Shown: in pieces, positions 43,845 to 55,480 of the stretch | Numbering within the stretch: position 1 is the first letter of the stretch | Layout of the letters: the number at the start of each line of letters is the position of its first letter | DNA from: Uranotaenia lowii | Lineage: Eukaryota; Arthropoda; Insecta; Diptera; Culicidae | Assembly: GCF_029784155.1 (NCBI RefSeq) | Contig: NC_073693.1 | Location: forward strand, 142,155,988-142,219,987 | DNA: 64,000 nucleotides | Direction of reading: 5' to 3' | The notes under the pieces: model-generated | The model's input: the letters and a program-made list of their open reading frames with translations, nothing else | What the model was told of the DNA's origin: nothing | The model's database searches: none | Position numbers and translations under genes: made by a program

Positions 43845-46280
43845 TTTATGTTTAAAAAAAACAAGCTGGTAGATCATACCAATGTTTTGTTGTATCGTTG
43901 AATTTATTATTTTAATTGTATTTTCCAACTTTATTATTGTTCAAATAAGAATAAAAAACAATTTTGAAAAATCGGACATCTTTTCTTTGTGTTATTCATG
44001 AAGTTATCTTCTCACTATCGATTTCATCATGTATCGCAAAGTTCCTTAAGAATAATGTAAACTAAGGTTTTAAATATGAGTATTTTCACATTGAATCAAA
44101 TATGGTGATAAAATCGGATTGAAAAAGTTGACAAAATCGGGGATTCACGGTCGGATTTAAAAATTATATGCCTTTGTTCCAAATTTATACATTTATACAA
44201 ATTCAAACAAATTTGGAACAGGATTTAGAAAAATACAACCGACCTATTTTGACGTTTCGGTTTCAATATTATTTGAATGTTTTTTTTTTTCTTTTAACCA
44301 GCCTATACCTAACATAACTTGAGAAGAGATGTTAATTAAAACCACATCAAGTATAAAAATTGAAAGTCACACTTGAATATGAAAATAAATAGCTTTTGGC
44401 CTAAACGAATTAGCGAGCGCAGTCAGCGTTTCTCGAGTTCAAACCTTATATGAAGAAGAAAGGGAAAATAACAGGAGCATTCTAATGAAATTAACGCAAA
44501 ACAATGATAAATTTTATAAAAAATTTAATGACAAAATTGAAAATAAATATCAATGAAATGGCCGATTTTTTTCAAAAGTTGATAAAAATTTGATCTACAC
44601 GAACAATATATCATAACCAAATTTCACGGTTTTTACTACACTGACATGATTCTTAGAAAAAAATCCTTTAAATTTCTGGATAAAAAGGCCATCTGCTGTC
44701 AAAATTACAAACTACTGATATTCATAAAAAAAACTGACTTGAAAATACGTGAAAGTTATCAAATTTTCGAAGGTATGGAAAGTATTAGAGAAACATGAGG
44801 TACCAAAGAAAGAAAGAACATAAACTGTAAATATCATGAATTTTTCGAAAAAGATACAACGGCTCACCGGCAGGACTTGGATCGCAATCTCTGCTTCAGT
44901 ACAACGGCGTGTTAGCCAATTTCACCACGGTGAATGGCTGAAATAGTAAAAGTAGCATGTTTGCCAATCTGTTTAGTCTTCCCAAACAAGTGCATTAATT
45001 TGTTTTAAGAATGTTTACCTATTTTCAAAAGGCATCTCGAAAACAAGAGCTGGTAAACCAAATGAATATTTGGAATCAGCACCCCAAAATTGCAAATTGA
45101 CAGAAAGTATAAAAAACAAAATTCGTAAAAAATTCTGTGTTTCGTGTTTTGACTATCCAAAAATGCAAAAATTTGCCAAATTACATCAACTTTCTTGATT
45201 GAAAAATATGATTTTTTACCCCTTTTTTACAATTTTTGTGGCCATGATCTTAATGAAGTTCAAAAAAATATTTCCTTATCTGCAACGTATAGCTTCTAAC
45301 TTCAGCTTTTTGGACACTAAGTGATTTGTTTTAGCATTCCATAGCCGATTTACAGTCTTTTTTCCGAAGTATATTTTTTAGATTTATTTTTTCTTAGACT
45401 TAGAGTAACAGAAAACTGAAGTTAGGTTGGGAAACAAGAGAGATAAATATATTGGTTTTAGTCAGGAGTGTGAAATTGACATTCCAGGGACTGTAACGGA
45501 AAAAATTTCAGAAACGGATTAGAGTTTAAATTAGACAAAATTTTTTTGAAGACCGTTTGACAACCTTTGTTTTTAGTAACAAATCTAATGAAAACGTTTA
45601 CAAATTCATAGTTTTTGATAAATTTTGATTTGATAATAAATTTAAATTCCAAAAAGACCGTGAAGCATGTGTAATAAAAAAAATGTTTTGAAAATGGTAG
45701 CAGAGAATGTAGTAATGATCTTGATTTGCATTGTAAAGAACTTGTATGGGATTTATTTTGAAGCCGTGGAGTTTCAAATAAGTGAATACACAACATGATA
45801 CACTCAACGCGCAAAGTATTCAAATCTCTTTAGAAATATTTTTTAAGAAGTTCAAATGACAGTGAAATGATGTTTCGTAGAAATATTGAGTGATTCGTAA
45901 TTAAATTCCATCCAAATATGTTTATCAAATCATTTAGAGGTTTTGATCAAACTTCGCTTGTCAGTTGATCTTTGAAAAAATGGTCAACAAAAGATTCGAA
46001 CTACATTTTACTTAGTGAAAAATGTTTAGATTTTTTGTGACAATGAAATTTTAGTGCTTCTTATGTTGATAAACATGCTCTTTTCCACACGTTCTTCCAC
46101 TACAAGTTTTTATCAATTTAGGTGGTCGAGTGTAAGTGAAGAGTTCTCTTTCAAAACTTGTGATTCAAATCGATTTTCATACATTTTTGTTACGGAATTG
46201 AAATCGTGTAAATATTTCCTCTTTTTGATCTCCGGCTGGATTGCAACCAGATGAAACAGGAAAATTAATTGCCACTTTTG
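43845..46280. other. AT-rich intron 1 DNA
   Basis: No supported gene. A small palindrome around 'ttgttccaaattt'/'aaatttggaaca' lies at 44175-44222. Confidence 0.45.
44868..44940 (-). mobile_element. Possible tRNA-derived SINE head
   Basis: On the minus strand TTCACCGTGGTGAAATTGGC (box A-like) and GATTGCGATCCAAGTCCTGC (box B-like, with mismatches) are spaced as in tRNA-derived SINEs. No tail or duplication identified. Confidence 0.35.
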
Positions 46281-46289
46281 ATTGTATTA

Positions 46290-46784
46290 CACACGGATTC
46301 ATAAAAAAATGCCGTCGTTGGCCACACAACAACCCACGGTCATGTGCGTGAACGCAGTCTTTCACGGGCGCAAAACCCCGAGGAATTCGTTGGCAGCGTT
46401 TCGTTCACGAAAATTCGGACGGCAGCTCGGCAGTCGGCTAGTTATAAGAAAAGATCAGCTCGCCGCCATTCGTAGGGCTGCCAATCGGAGTGTCAACGGA
46501 TCGACCGGGCAACGTGCGAAATCTCAAGCACAATGGCCGCAGTGCCCGTGCTCGGGATGTCTCGCATGGCGACCGTTACGCGCCAAATGAGCGCTCTACG
46601 GCTAATGGATTACATTGCTTTGCGTACACCGAACATCTGTCTCGTGGTGGTGAAATTGCTCAAGGATCCTGTATTTTTTGGGTGGTTTTATTTTAAGACA
46701 CATTGTGTTCTGCGACCGAGATCGGTCTCATGTGATGGAAAAGGACAGCCTTCTGATGGTGGATTGCTTACTGCTCTAGGTTAA
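46290..46784 (+). other. GC-rich patch in intron 1 with an 83-codon frame
   Basis: GC and CpG content rise sharply over about 46290-46640 in otherwise AT-rich DNA. A plus-strand ATG at 46533 in a good insect start context (CAAGCACAATGG) opens 83 codons (MAAVPVLGMSRMATVTRQMS at the start). No similarity recognised, and the frame becomes AT-rich near its end. It may be a nested small gene, an alternative first exon or enhancer of a transcript on either strand, or a retrocopy. Confidence 0.3.
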
Positions 46785-47488
46785 TGTGTTTTACATGAAA
46801 TGAAATAAAACTTAGCTGGTTCTTGAAGCTTGGAAAATTCTGCAACATGTATCTGGGATTCAGCAGGGGGTTGTCAGGTTTTGTTTCAACGTGTTTTATT
46901 ATGACATTCCAGAAAGCTTGGATTGCGCGGATCTGGAACCAAGAATAGACGGCAAGCAGCCTGAAAATCCAACAAACCACTCTAAAAGCAAGTGGTTGCC
47001 TCTCGAGCGTTCCTTCGGTCTAATTGCCAGATACAAATTCACTAGTTCTTCTTCGCATTCATCAGCCATTCATCTTCTTCTTTTGTTGGTGCACACACTG
47101 TTTCGTTCTGTACTGCTTTAGCTCTAGTCTTCTCTCGTTTCATCAACACCGGTCGGGTTTTCACGATTATTTTTAAAAATAATTTAGCTCTGTATGATTC
47201 CGGTTGCGCAATTCCTTTTCTTTCCCGGTAAAAAAACCCCTTTAAGGAACTTTGCAGCTATACTTGGTCATTTTCAACTTAAGTTGGTTTTGTTTTTCCC
47301 GACAAGCACTTTTATGCACTTTTTATTCACAAATCCATCATCCATGCACCGATACCCAAACGGGGAGTAATCTCGGGCCGAAGCCTTTCTCGGGCACGTT
47401 TTTCGTTTCCATTCACGGAATTTGCGCTCAAGAAAAAAAAACCCACTCCCACGGGCACAAATTCCAAAAAAATTCCACCCCCACTTAC

Positions 47489-47696
47489 ACCAATACACCG
47501 CGACGTAATCCTTCTCCTCGAGTATCCGTTCCAACTGTTTGGCGGACACTTCCTCGATCGTGGCGGAATCCGTGGGCGCCGCCGCGGCAGCCTTTTTTGC
47601 ACAGTCTACATTATTCACTAGCAAACTACAACTCACAATCAACAGATAGCACAGCCAGGGTGCCACCAGGAGGTTCCTGATCCGCGAGAAGATCAT
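47489..47696 (-). CDS. Host gene exon 1: start of secreted thioredoxin-like repeat protein
   Basis: The frame starts at the ATG ending at 47696 and runs 69 codons plus one base to the donor T|GTAAGT (47483-47488). MIFSRIRNLL then APWLCYLLIVSCSLLVNNVD is a signal peptide with probable cleavage just after the VDC segment. An alanine-rich linker and the first module (TIEEVSAKQLERILEEKDYV, AVYW) follow. The exon joins to exon 2 in phase 1 and the joined sequence restores the thioredoxin-like pattern, which supports both the start and the donor. Translation read past the donor (CKWGWNFF...) is intron. In the protein this places all modules in the secretory pathway, most likely the ER lumen. I do not recognise a named family member. 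Confidence 0.9.
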
Positions 47697-48300
47697 CTCT
47701 GAATGTCCTGGTCCTGGTCGGGCGGGACTTTATTCAAGTTCCGCTCCCGTCAGAGGTCCGCTCGTAACTGAGCGCGGTCCGCGATGGGAAAGGTTGAAAT
47801 CTTTCGGCCGCCTGCTTAAAAATACATCCCCCGGATGATGATGGCCCGAAGGCGGCGCTGCCCGAATGGCGAAAATCAGATCATAAGGAAAACCTAAGGA
47901 GCACAGCCAAAATCCAACAAAACGGCCGATGTCTGGCTGTTATGGTTGCGTGATTATTTTTCACCCGTGTGTGTATATTTTGGTTGTTTCTGCTTTTCGC
48001 AAATTTCGAGCGAGCGCCCCTCGGTGGGTGGTTTTGGAGCCAAGAGATCGCAACCTGCTCTCGCGTCAGTTTTTCCGACTTTTCCGGAGCCAGGTGCGAC
48101 GCGTGTTGTTTGCGAGGTGCGCGCGCATCCGGTACTGGTTCGGTTTTTTCGTATGTTCGAAACGTCAGCTTTTCGAACTGTCTCCGAAGACATGGGTCGC
48201 GTGGCGGGTTCTGGTATCAATTTTTCAAAAGGGGGTTGAGGGTTTGTTAGAAATTTTCATACTTTGTTACATGTGATGTGGCAATAAACACCGTAAATTT
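47697..48300 (-). promoter_or_regulatory. 5' UTR and probable promoter region of the host gene
   Basis: The sequence immediately upstream of the ATG is GC- and CpG-rich (47700-48230), unlike the surrounding AT-rich DNA, as for 5' regions of broadly expressed insect genes. No TATA box is obvious. Several overlapping frames here in different phases reflect low stop-codon density in GC-rich DNA rather than genes. The start of transcription cannot be fixed by eye. Confidence 0.5.
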
Positions 48301-48519
48301 TGAAACTCAGTTAAAATTCTGAAAAGTTTATGGTAAATTTAGAATCAAAAATTTTAAGCAAAAAAATAACTTTATGGTGGCTCCAGAGAGTACATGAAAG
48401 TTGCACACATTATGTACAAAAAAGGCCAACATTTATTTTTTTCGTTTACTTTCAACAAACTATAGAAGAAGTGTATTCATCAAATATCAAAACGCATTTA
48501 TTACACAGACTTATATTTA

Positions 48520-51052
48520 TTATCTCAGCACACAGCACAGCATTTCAGCATGGATGGAAAGTACTGAGCTGCAACGCATTGCCCCCGAAGATATACGCAC
48601 GCCTGCGTTGTAACATGGCTTAAGTGGGTTAACAGAATTTAAGCCTTTTCTGACTATTCTGTTTATTGCATAGTGCATTTTGGAAACGACAATACTTTTA
48701 CAAAAGGTTAACAGGCATTTTCGATTACCACCGTATGGGTGACCACCTATGGCTCGGAGCAGATTTATTCTTGTTTCGAGGGCTGCTTTGAGTTCGAAGA
48801 TATGGGGGGAAAAGTTAAGAGTTTTTGTAAACGTCACACCTAGGATTCGTGCTTTTTTGACTTGAGGAACACTGTTGTTGTGGATACGAACTTCAGGTAT
48901 CGTTTTATGTTCGTTACTTTTCATAGGATATCGTGAATCGGACTTGGTCGGCACAATCAACAACAGCTGAGACTGCCTTTTGCATTTTTTTTTCTTATGC
49001 TTTTGACTTGGGTTCCCGACACCATCAACAAAATATCATCAGCATACACGTACACTTGAATACCACGGGAGATCTTTTCGAAAATTGATTCCATGGCTAC
49101 AAGAAAGAGGGTTATAGCCAGCATCGATCCTTGGGGAACGCCGTTTTGTTGCCGTTTCTCGTCGGAAAAGGTTCCACCTACAAGGACTTTGAAGGACCTG
49201 TTTGTGAGAAAGTCTTGTAGAAATTTGTAAGGTTTGCCATTGATCCCCCACTTTACAAGCGTTTCGAGAATCGGCGCTTTTTGGGCTGTATCGTAAGCTT
49301 TGCTGAGGTCAAGTAGGGCTAGTTCTGAGTGTTGTTTTTTCTTCAATGGGTCTTCCAGCGCTGCCTCAAGTTCTGCTAGGTATTGATCTACGCCTCTGCC
49401 CTTCCGGGATGCGTATTGCTGTGAGCTCCATAATTTGCGACTTTCTATCCACTGAACTAATCTACGGTTGACCATGCCTTCCATTGTTTTTCCTAAGCAG
49501 CTTGTTAAAGAAATAGGTCTCTGGTTCCCAACGATTTTCGCAATCGGGTCGTAGCGACTTACTAGATTTTGCAGCTCGGCTTTGCGGGGGCGTGCACCGC
49601 ACACGTTCCACTGAAGTACAAGCGTTTCCATCTTAGGGTGTTGTTGATTTCTGTTCGTAGTCCGTTGGTTTCGATGATGGTTTGTTGACGGCATTTGTTT
49701 GTTGGGTTCGGTGTTGTGTTATTTTGGGGATTGGTCATAACGATAAGTTTAGTGTTGTGAGGACATGTCCTGGCTGGAATCCGTGGTATAAATTTCCGTT
49801 TCTAGTCCGATATCCGTTGGGCCATCGTGTTCTGCGTCGATGTATGTTTTTGCGTATTTCTCTGGGGGGTAAGTACGTATGGGTGATTCACTTTGCATCC
49901 TTTTTGTAGGTGTTATGGATCGGTTGACTTGTATTTGGAATGGTGCCAAGGATCTACTTTGACGATCGGTAGGTTTTAAGTGCTTATTCGAAGGTGTAGG
50001 TGGATTCATTTCTGTTGATTTTGGAGGGTGGACGGCTATTTTGATGGTGTCGGATGGCTTGTTGTAGTTTCGATCCTGGCTTTGATTTCTTTCTTGGCTC
50101 TGAGATCTTTGGATCCACGATTTTGCCTTTTGGAAATTGTTCTGGAGTGTTCTACAAGTGGCCTTGAGCTCAGAGATCTCATTCTGCAGTTTCTGGATCA
50201 GCAGGTCCTTCTCGATGGTTTCTTTTTGGGAAAGTTGTTGGGTTGAACTAATTTCTGCGTATGTAGGTTGCTTTTGTCTAGATTCGTAGATTCGCTGCGC
50301 TTCTGGAAAGCTGATTTTCAGCTCGACTGTCATTCTGCAAATGTTTTCTTCCCTTTCGTGCAGTGCCTGCAGTACGAAGAGTTTCCGCATTCTCCGTCGT
50401 GTTCCTGCGAACAGTTTTTGCAAACTTTCTTTTCAGCGCTGCATCTGGCTTTGGTATGACCGTACATAAGGCATTTATAACAGAGCATTGGAGAAGGGTA
50501 GTAGGGCCTCGTTGGTATGCGAAGTAGTCCAAATTTGATATAATCTGGTTTTTCAGTCCCAGCAACTGTCAAAACTAGAGTCGCGGTTTTGACTAACTGG
50601 TTGTTGATTTTTCTGGAGATTCGTCGAACGTTGGTTACGTTTTCCTTCTTCAGTTCCTCTAACAGTTCATCCTCCTCAAATTCGATAGCATCTTGACAGG
50701 ATACAACGCAGCGCACGAAGTTCAATTGTGGGTGAGGGGTTATCAGTATTGGTGTACCATCAATGAGTTTCTCTAACTTCATTAGTTTTTCAGCTAATAT
50801 CCTGCCTCGTACTTTCATTACATATTTTGTGCCTCTAGCTTCAGTCTTAGCAAATTCAATATCACCACCATCAAGTTGTAAAGATTTGCTGACGGTAAAC
50901 GGATTCTTTGGGAGGTTGCTGCCTTCAACTGGGCTCAGTTGTAAAATAATAAAATCGTTTTGGGGACCGAACCAATCAGGTAAATTTCGGTTGAATTTAA
51001 CTACCGGAAGAGGTGGCTTCGGAGGCCCCCCCGGGTCTTCTGAATTGGCCAT
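48520..51052 (-). pseudogene. Internally deleted I-group retrotransposon (ORF1 and shortened ORF2)
   Basis: ORF1 begins MANSEDPGGPPKPPLPV at 51052. It has PVVKFN and CYKCLMYGHTKARC knuckles, and after a frameshift near 50400 continues with a coiled, glutamine-rich region to 49749. ORF2 starts near 49694-49630 with LVLQWNVCGARPRKAELQNL. It then jumps in frame from the first endonuclease block (SRYDPI) directly to RT sequence (GNQRPISLTSCLGKTMEG), losing most of the endonuclease and the start of the polymerase. LLDLSKAYDTAQ, GVPQGSMLAITLF and VYADDILLM follow. A further gap near 48960 joins part of the thumb (HNNSVPQVKKARILGVTFTK). RNase H is absent. The element cannot move by itself. Confidence 0.85.
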
Positions 51053-51173
51053 CGGGCCAACGAGATACCGAATTGTTCTTAAGAGACCATCAATGTGTCT
51101 AAATTCACTTTAATTAAATATGCCTTTTGACCTAGGTGCCGCAAATCGTAATAGCAAGAGGCTAAGGTACCAC

Positions 51174-51501
51174 CACTGATCATACTGACAGGACACTTAG
51201 AACAAAAATTCGATCATTTTCTGGCTATTTTTTTCGTCAACTTCAGAAGGTTCGCAATACCGACGCCAGGTGGCGAACCCACCATTTTCCGATACAAATG
51301 CCCTGTAGGAAATATGCACATGTTTAGTCCGATTTTATCGTTTGAATTGCTTATTTTTTTTTTTTAGAAAGTTGGGTGGCACTTTCTAACTGGGATAGCA
51401 TTTCTTCAAATCGATCGATGCGCACTCTGGAATCGATATTGCGAAATATTGGAAAAATTATCCAAAAAATGAAATCGAGTGTCCAGTCAGTATGGTCAGT
51501 G
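51174..51501. mobile_element. 7-bp-TSD family element C
   Basis: The ends are CACTGATCATACTGACAGGA and, inverted, CACTGACCATACTGACTGGA, both followed by CACT. GTACCAC flanks it on both sides (51167-51173, 51502-51508). The sub-terminal 'gcaataccgacgccaggtggcgaacc' stretch is also seen in element D and, in weaker form, in A and B. It is 328 bp with no coding capacity, and 51174-51501 is well conserved in 42268-42586. Confidence 0.9.
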
Positions 51502-51508
51502 GTACCAC

Positions 51509-51854
51509 TATTACGATGCTATGTGCAAACCCACTCAATGAATGAGTAGTACAGCTATTTACCCTTTGCGGTAACGAAGACGTGAAGAACGAAGGTTAAG
51601 CGTCTCGTTTTGCTCGATAAGAGCTTCAAATAAGTTCTGGAGGCGATGTGGTTTTATCTGCCAGTCGATCTTTATAATTTAAAGACTGGCGGAAGAGTGC
51701 GAACGCTCGAACTAGTGTTAAACGCCTGAAGGTAGGCTTGCCTTCGACGCAGTATCGGGCCGGTTTTATGGGTGCTGGTTCCGAATGTTTTATAGCGGGT
51801 CGCAACCATTGCACGAAAACAATAACAACACTATCGAATAGGATGTTGCGTGAA
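51509..51854. other. Spacer of moderate GC content, nothing recognised
   Basis: A 62-codon antisense frame is present without recognisable motifs. An imperfect inverted pair 'tctgccagtc'/'gactggcgga' occurs near 51657-51696. Confidence 0.4.
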
Positions 51855-54831
51855 TAGTTTAGTTTAGTTTAGTTTGTTTAGTTTAGTTTCTTTATTCAGT
51901 TTTATGTACATAACATTTATATTTTTGATTTTATACTCCACTGGTTACACCGTTTTAGGAGTATATCCTATGCTAGCTAAGCCCTAAAAAATCTATTTTA
52001 AACTAAAATGTATTTTTATAATGATTCCAGATTTAAATAATTATAAAACAAAATATGTACACAAACAAAACAAATTTTAAAATAATATTTAACAAACGTT
52101 CTTTTTGATATTAGAATTTTAGACTAAGCAAAACTATAAGGTTAAAATATCATAAGAATTAAGTAGTGTTGATAATAAATGAGTTTCTAATAACAATATC
52201 TTTATTTGCTTTTTTAACTGAACATTATTATTAAAGGGTCCACATTTCTCCTCAAAATAATTGAAAAACTTAACACCACGAAATGAAAGAGTACGTTCTC
52301 CAATTGTTGATACGATAGTAGGCCGACCGAGTAAGTTTCTATTGCGTGTGAGGTATTGATGGTTTGTGCGATTGAAAGTTATATTACAGTGAGTACTTTG
52401 AGTTAGACTTTGAAAAATGAAGCTACAAATTTGAATTAAGTATAAACCTCTAACTGGAATTATATTATTGTTACTATTGTAAAGATCAACAGTGTGGCTG
52501 CGGATAGGAAGATTGTATATAAGGCGTAGGATTCTATTTTGTGTGATTTGGACTTTGTTGATCTGACTATTGCATGCGTTGCCCCAGGTTGACACCAAGT
52601 ATGTCAGTAATGAATGAAAAAAAGAATGATAAATTGTTATTAATACATTAGTTGGTACTCTTCTTCTTATTTTACATACAATGCCCGTAATTTTATTTAA
52701 TTTTGATAATAAATGACTAATATGTTGGTTCCAATTTAAATATTCATCGAGAATAATTCCAAGGTATTTACATTCTTTGACAACTTTAACACTTGGAAAT
52801 GTGGATTTGGTTATTAGTAAAGGATTCGACAAAGAACGATAACTAGATTTGAAATTTAATATGTTGGATTTATCAAGATTTAGTGTCAGTTTATTAATAC
52901 GGAAGTAATCACTTAGCAGAGTCAGGTCGCTACATATATTATAATCGTTAGTAATATGACTATCGCTGTGGTAAAAAGTCGATGAGTCGTCTGCAAAGAG
53001 TCTTAATTCTCCTTTCAAAGGTAAGAGAGCCATATCGTTCAGGTAGATAATAAAAAATAGTGGTCCTAAAACAGATCCTTGTGGAACACCAATATCAATA
53101 GAAAGTGTTGAGCTACGATGGGCGTTCAAGCTGACGTACTGCGATCGGTTTGTCAAATAACTTTTAAATAGATCTAAGGCAATACCGCGAACTCCAGCAG
53201 ACAAAAGTTTTTCCAAAAGAATATCTCGGTTCACAGTATCAAACGCTTTGGATAAGTCTAGGAATAACCCAAGAACATTTTCTTTTTTGTCGAGGCTTAA
53301 TTGAATGCTGTTAGTGAGTTCAATCACAGCGTTGGTTGTTGAAGATTTCTCTCTGAAACCGTATTGCATTGGATAAAAGAAAAAATTGTTGTTTAAAAAG
53401 GAAATCAGCCGTTTAGAAAGTATTTTTTCAAAAATTTTGTTGATCGTAGAGAGAACTGAGATTGGTCTATAATTATTGCAGAGTGATGGATTGCCTGATT
53501 TGTAAACGGGGGTTACTTTAGCTATTTTTAAATTAGTGGGGTATATTCCACTTTGTATACAAAGATTGAAAATATTACTTAAAACTGGACTGATAACATC
53601 AACTATGGCTTTTAACAAATAAACACTTATATTATCATGTCCAGCGCTCGTATTATTTGAAAAAGATTTGATCAAACTAGTTATTTCCATCTCATCTGTA
53701 GGTTCTAAAAATATTGTACAGTTACTGATATTTAAAGTGTTGTATTTATTTATTGAGTCAGTGCTGTTCGGTGTATGTTTAGAAGCCATAATTTGCCCAA
53801 TCGATGAAAAATATTTGTTGAATTCATTGGAAATCAACTGTTCATTAGTAATTATAGTGTTAGAATCTAAATCATGAATTTCTTTTACTGACGATGATTT
53901 TGCAACACGACCCAGCACTTCATTTATGTTTTTCCATGTTTCTTTTGGGCTTCTGGTATTTGAAAATTTGTTTGTATAATAGTTATGTTTCAAAGTTTGC
54001 GAATAAATTTTAATCCTGCTGTCTAAGTCATATATCTTCACATTTAGATGATCAACTGACTTCCCTTTTTTTAAACACTTCTTTCTCTTATTCCTCACGT
54101 TTTTGTTCCAATTTATAAGTTTAAGTAGTTGATCCGACATCCATGGAGTGAGTTTTTCTGAGGAAGATTTTATTTTTAATTTTTTAGTGCATTCGTGTAA
54201 AGTTTTCAAGACTGTTGTGGAAAAGTAATCATAGAATTGGTTCGGCTCTTCAAATTGACTCATGTAAGCTGGTGAAAAACGCATTGTAAGAAGTTGATTT
54301 ATTCTTTGAAAATCGGTTTTATATTTGAACTTTTCTTTGTGTTGTCTGTTTAGCGTTGAAGGAAAGTGAGAGTAAATAAAATTATGATCACTATCGGAAT
54401 TGAATATGGTGTCGTTAAAGATAGGTAATTTATCGAGAAGGTTATAACAAACATGATCAAGAAGTGTCTTGCTTGAAGGGCGAGTTATGTAAATATTAGA
54501 TACAATAAAGCCATAGCATATTAACCCTTCATTTCATGATTTTTTATTTTTTCTCGAAAAAATTCTCAATAGTGCGCAATGATGAATACATGAAGGGAAA
54601 AATAAGGAAAAAATATTATTTTCACATATTTCGGTTATTTAGCAAAAATATTAATTGTTGCAAATATGCAACAACATGAAACGGTTACACCTTTTTTTCT
54701 TCACACTCGACAACTGGAAATAACTGCTTATTCCTAATTTCTTTTGCACTAATCATAGTTTTCGCACAGGAACTTCGCAAATCTAGATTTCTGGACACCG
54801 GAAAGTTAAGAATTTATCTGGGAGTAGTTAT

Positions 54832-55191
54832 ATATGTTGGTTTTCCACCATGGGTGCACGGATTCACCGCAGTTTCTGCCTAAGTATGTGCTCACATGCA
54901 TTCTGGGACCGACCCCATGGCTTCGTATGTAGGTATATTTTGGAAGAACGAGTCAATCAGGTTACTTAGAGGTATTCCGGCATCCGTGCATATACCTGGC
55001 CAGCTGGCAGCTGGTTAAACATTCATAAAATCAGTTATAAGAGGAAACACATCTTACCTGTCGGCTTCTTATGGGATTCGAACCCAAAAGTTGTCTCGCC
55101 GATACCGGGAATCGAACCCAGCCTGGCACATCGGAACCAGACTCGCACCAGCTTATCCACTAGACTACAAAGACTCTCGAGAAATTAGCTA
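54832..55191 (-). mobile_element. tRNA-derived SINE with 11-bp duplication
   Basis: GGAGTAGTTAT lies at 54821-54831 and 55192-55202. On the minus strand the head has box A TAGTCTAGTGG (55157-55167) and box B GGTTCGATTCC (55108-55118), correctly spaced for polymerase III. A 250-bp unrelated body follows, ending near 54832. It is inserted inside the piggyBac-like element. The family name is not known to me. Confidence 0.85.
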
Positions 55192-55261
55192 GGAGTAGTT
55201 ATGCGATAATATACCACCTACTGAGGAAATTATTCCTTACGTTTGCTTGAAGGTGCTAAAA

Positions 55262-55480
55262 AAAACGAACACACACATATAGGATCTCAGTGAAACTTCA
55301 TGTTTCTTTGAAGAGATCTAATTTACTTAACTCTAAGGCGTACATCTTTCAAGGATTTTATGGCTAGCATCTTACCACCAGACCACGGAAAGAGCACTAT
55401 ATGTGCTGTGATCGGGATTCGATCTCATGGACTCTGGCTTAGATGGCTGGAACGCTATCCTCTAGGCCACGACCGGCGGC
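55262..55480 (-). mobile_element. tRNA-derived SINE, second family
   Basis: The minus strand starts GCCGCCGGTCGTGGCCTAGA, with box A TGGCCTAGAGG and box B GATCGAATCCC at tRNA-like spacing. The body contains AAGATGCTAGCCAT and a 'tttgaagagatct' region and ends in a (TG)n-like tail before a T-run. It is the same family as the split copy at 29393-30640. The open frame 55360-55677 overlaps it and is not a gene. Confidence 0.75.

Noticed and set aside
47929..48276. Several overlapping open frames as genes upstream of the host gene
   Set aside because: They overlap in all phases of GC-rich promoter-like DNA and show no protein motifs.
52134..54284. A free-standing 716-codon RT gene
   Set aside because: The frame continues upstream of the internal ATG into endonuclease sequence across the TTAA insertion; it is part of ORF2.
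55100..55180. Genuine tRNA gene on the minus strand
   Set aside because: A and B boxes are perfect, but the sequence continues into a non-tRNA body and is flanked by an 11-bp duplication; it is a SINE head. The same reasoning applies to 32400-32475 and 44868-44940.
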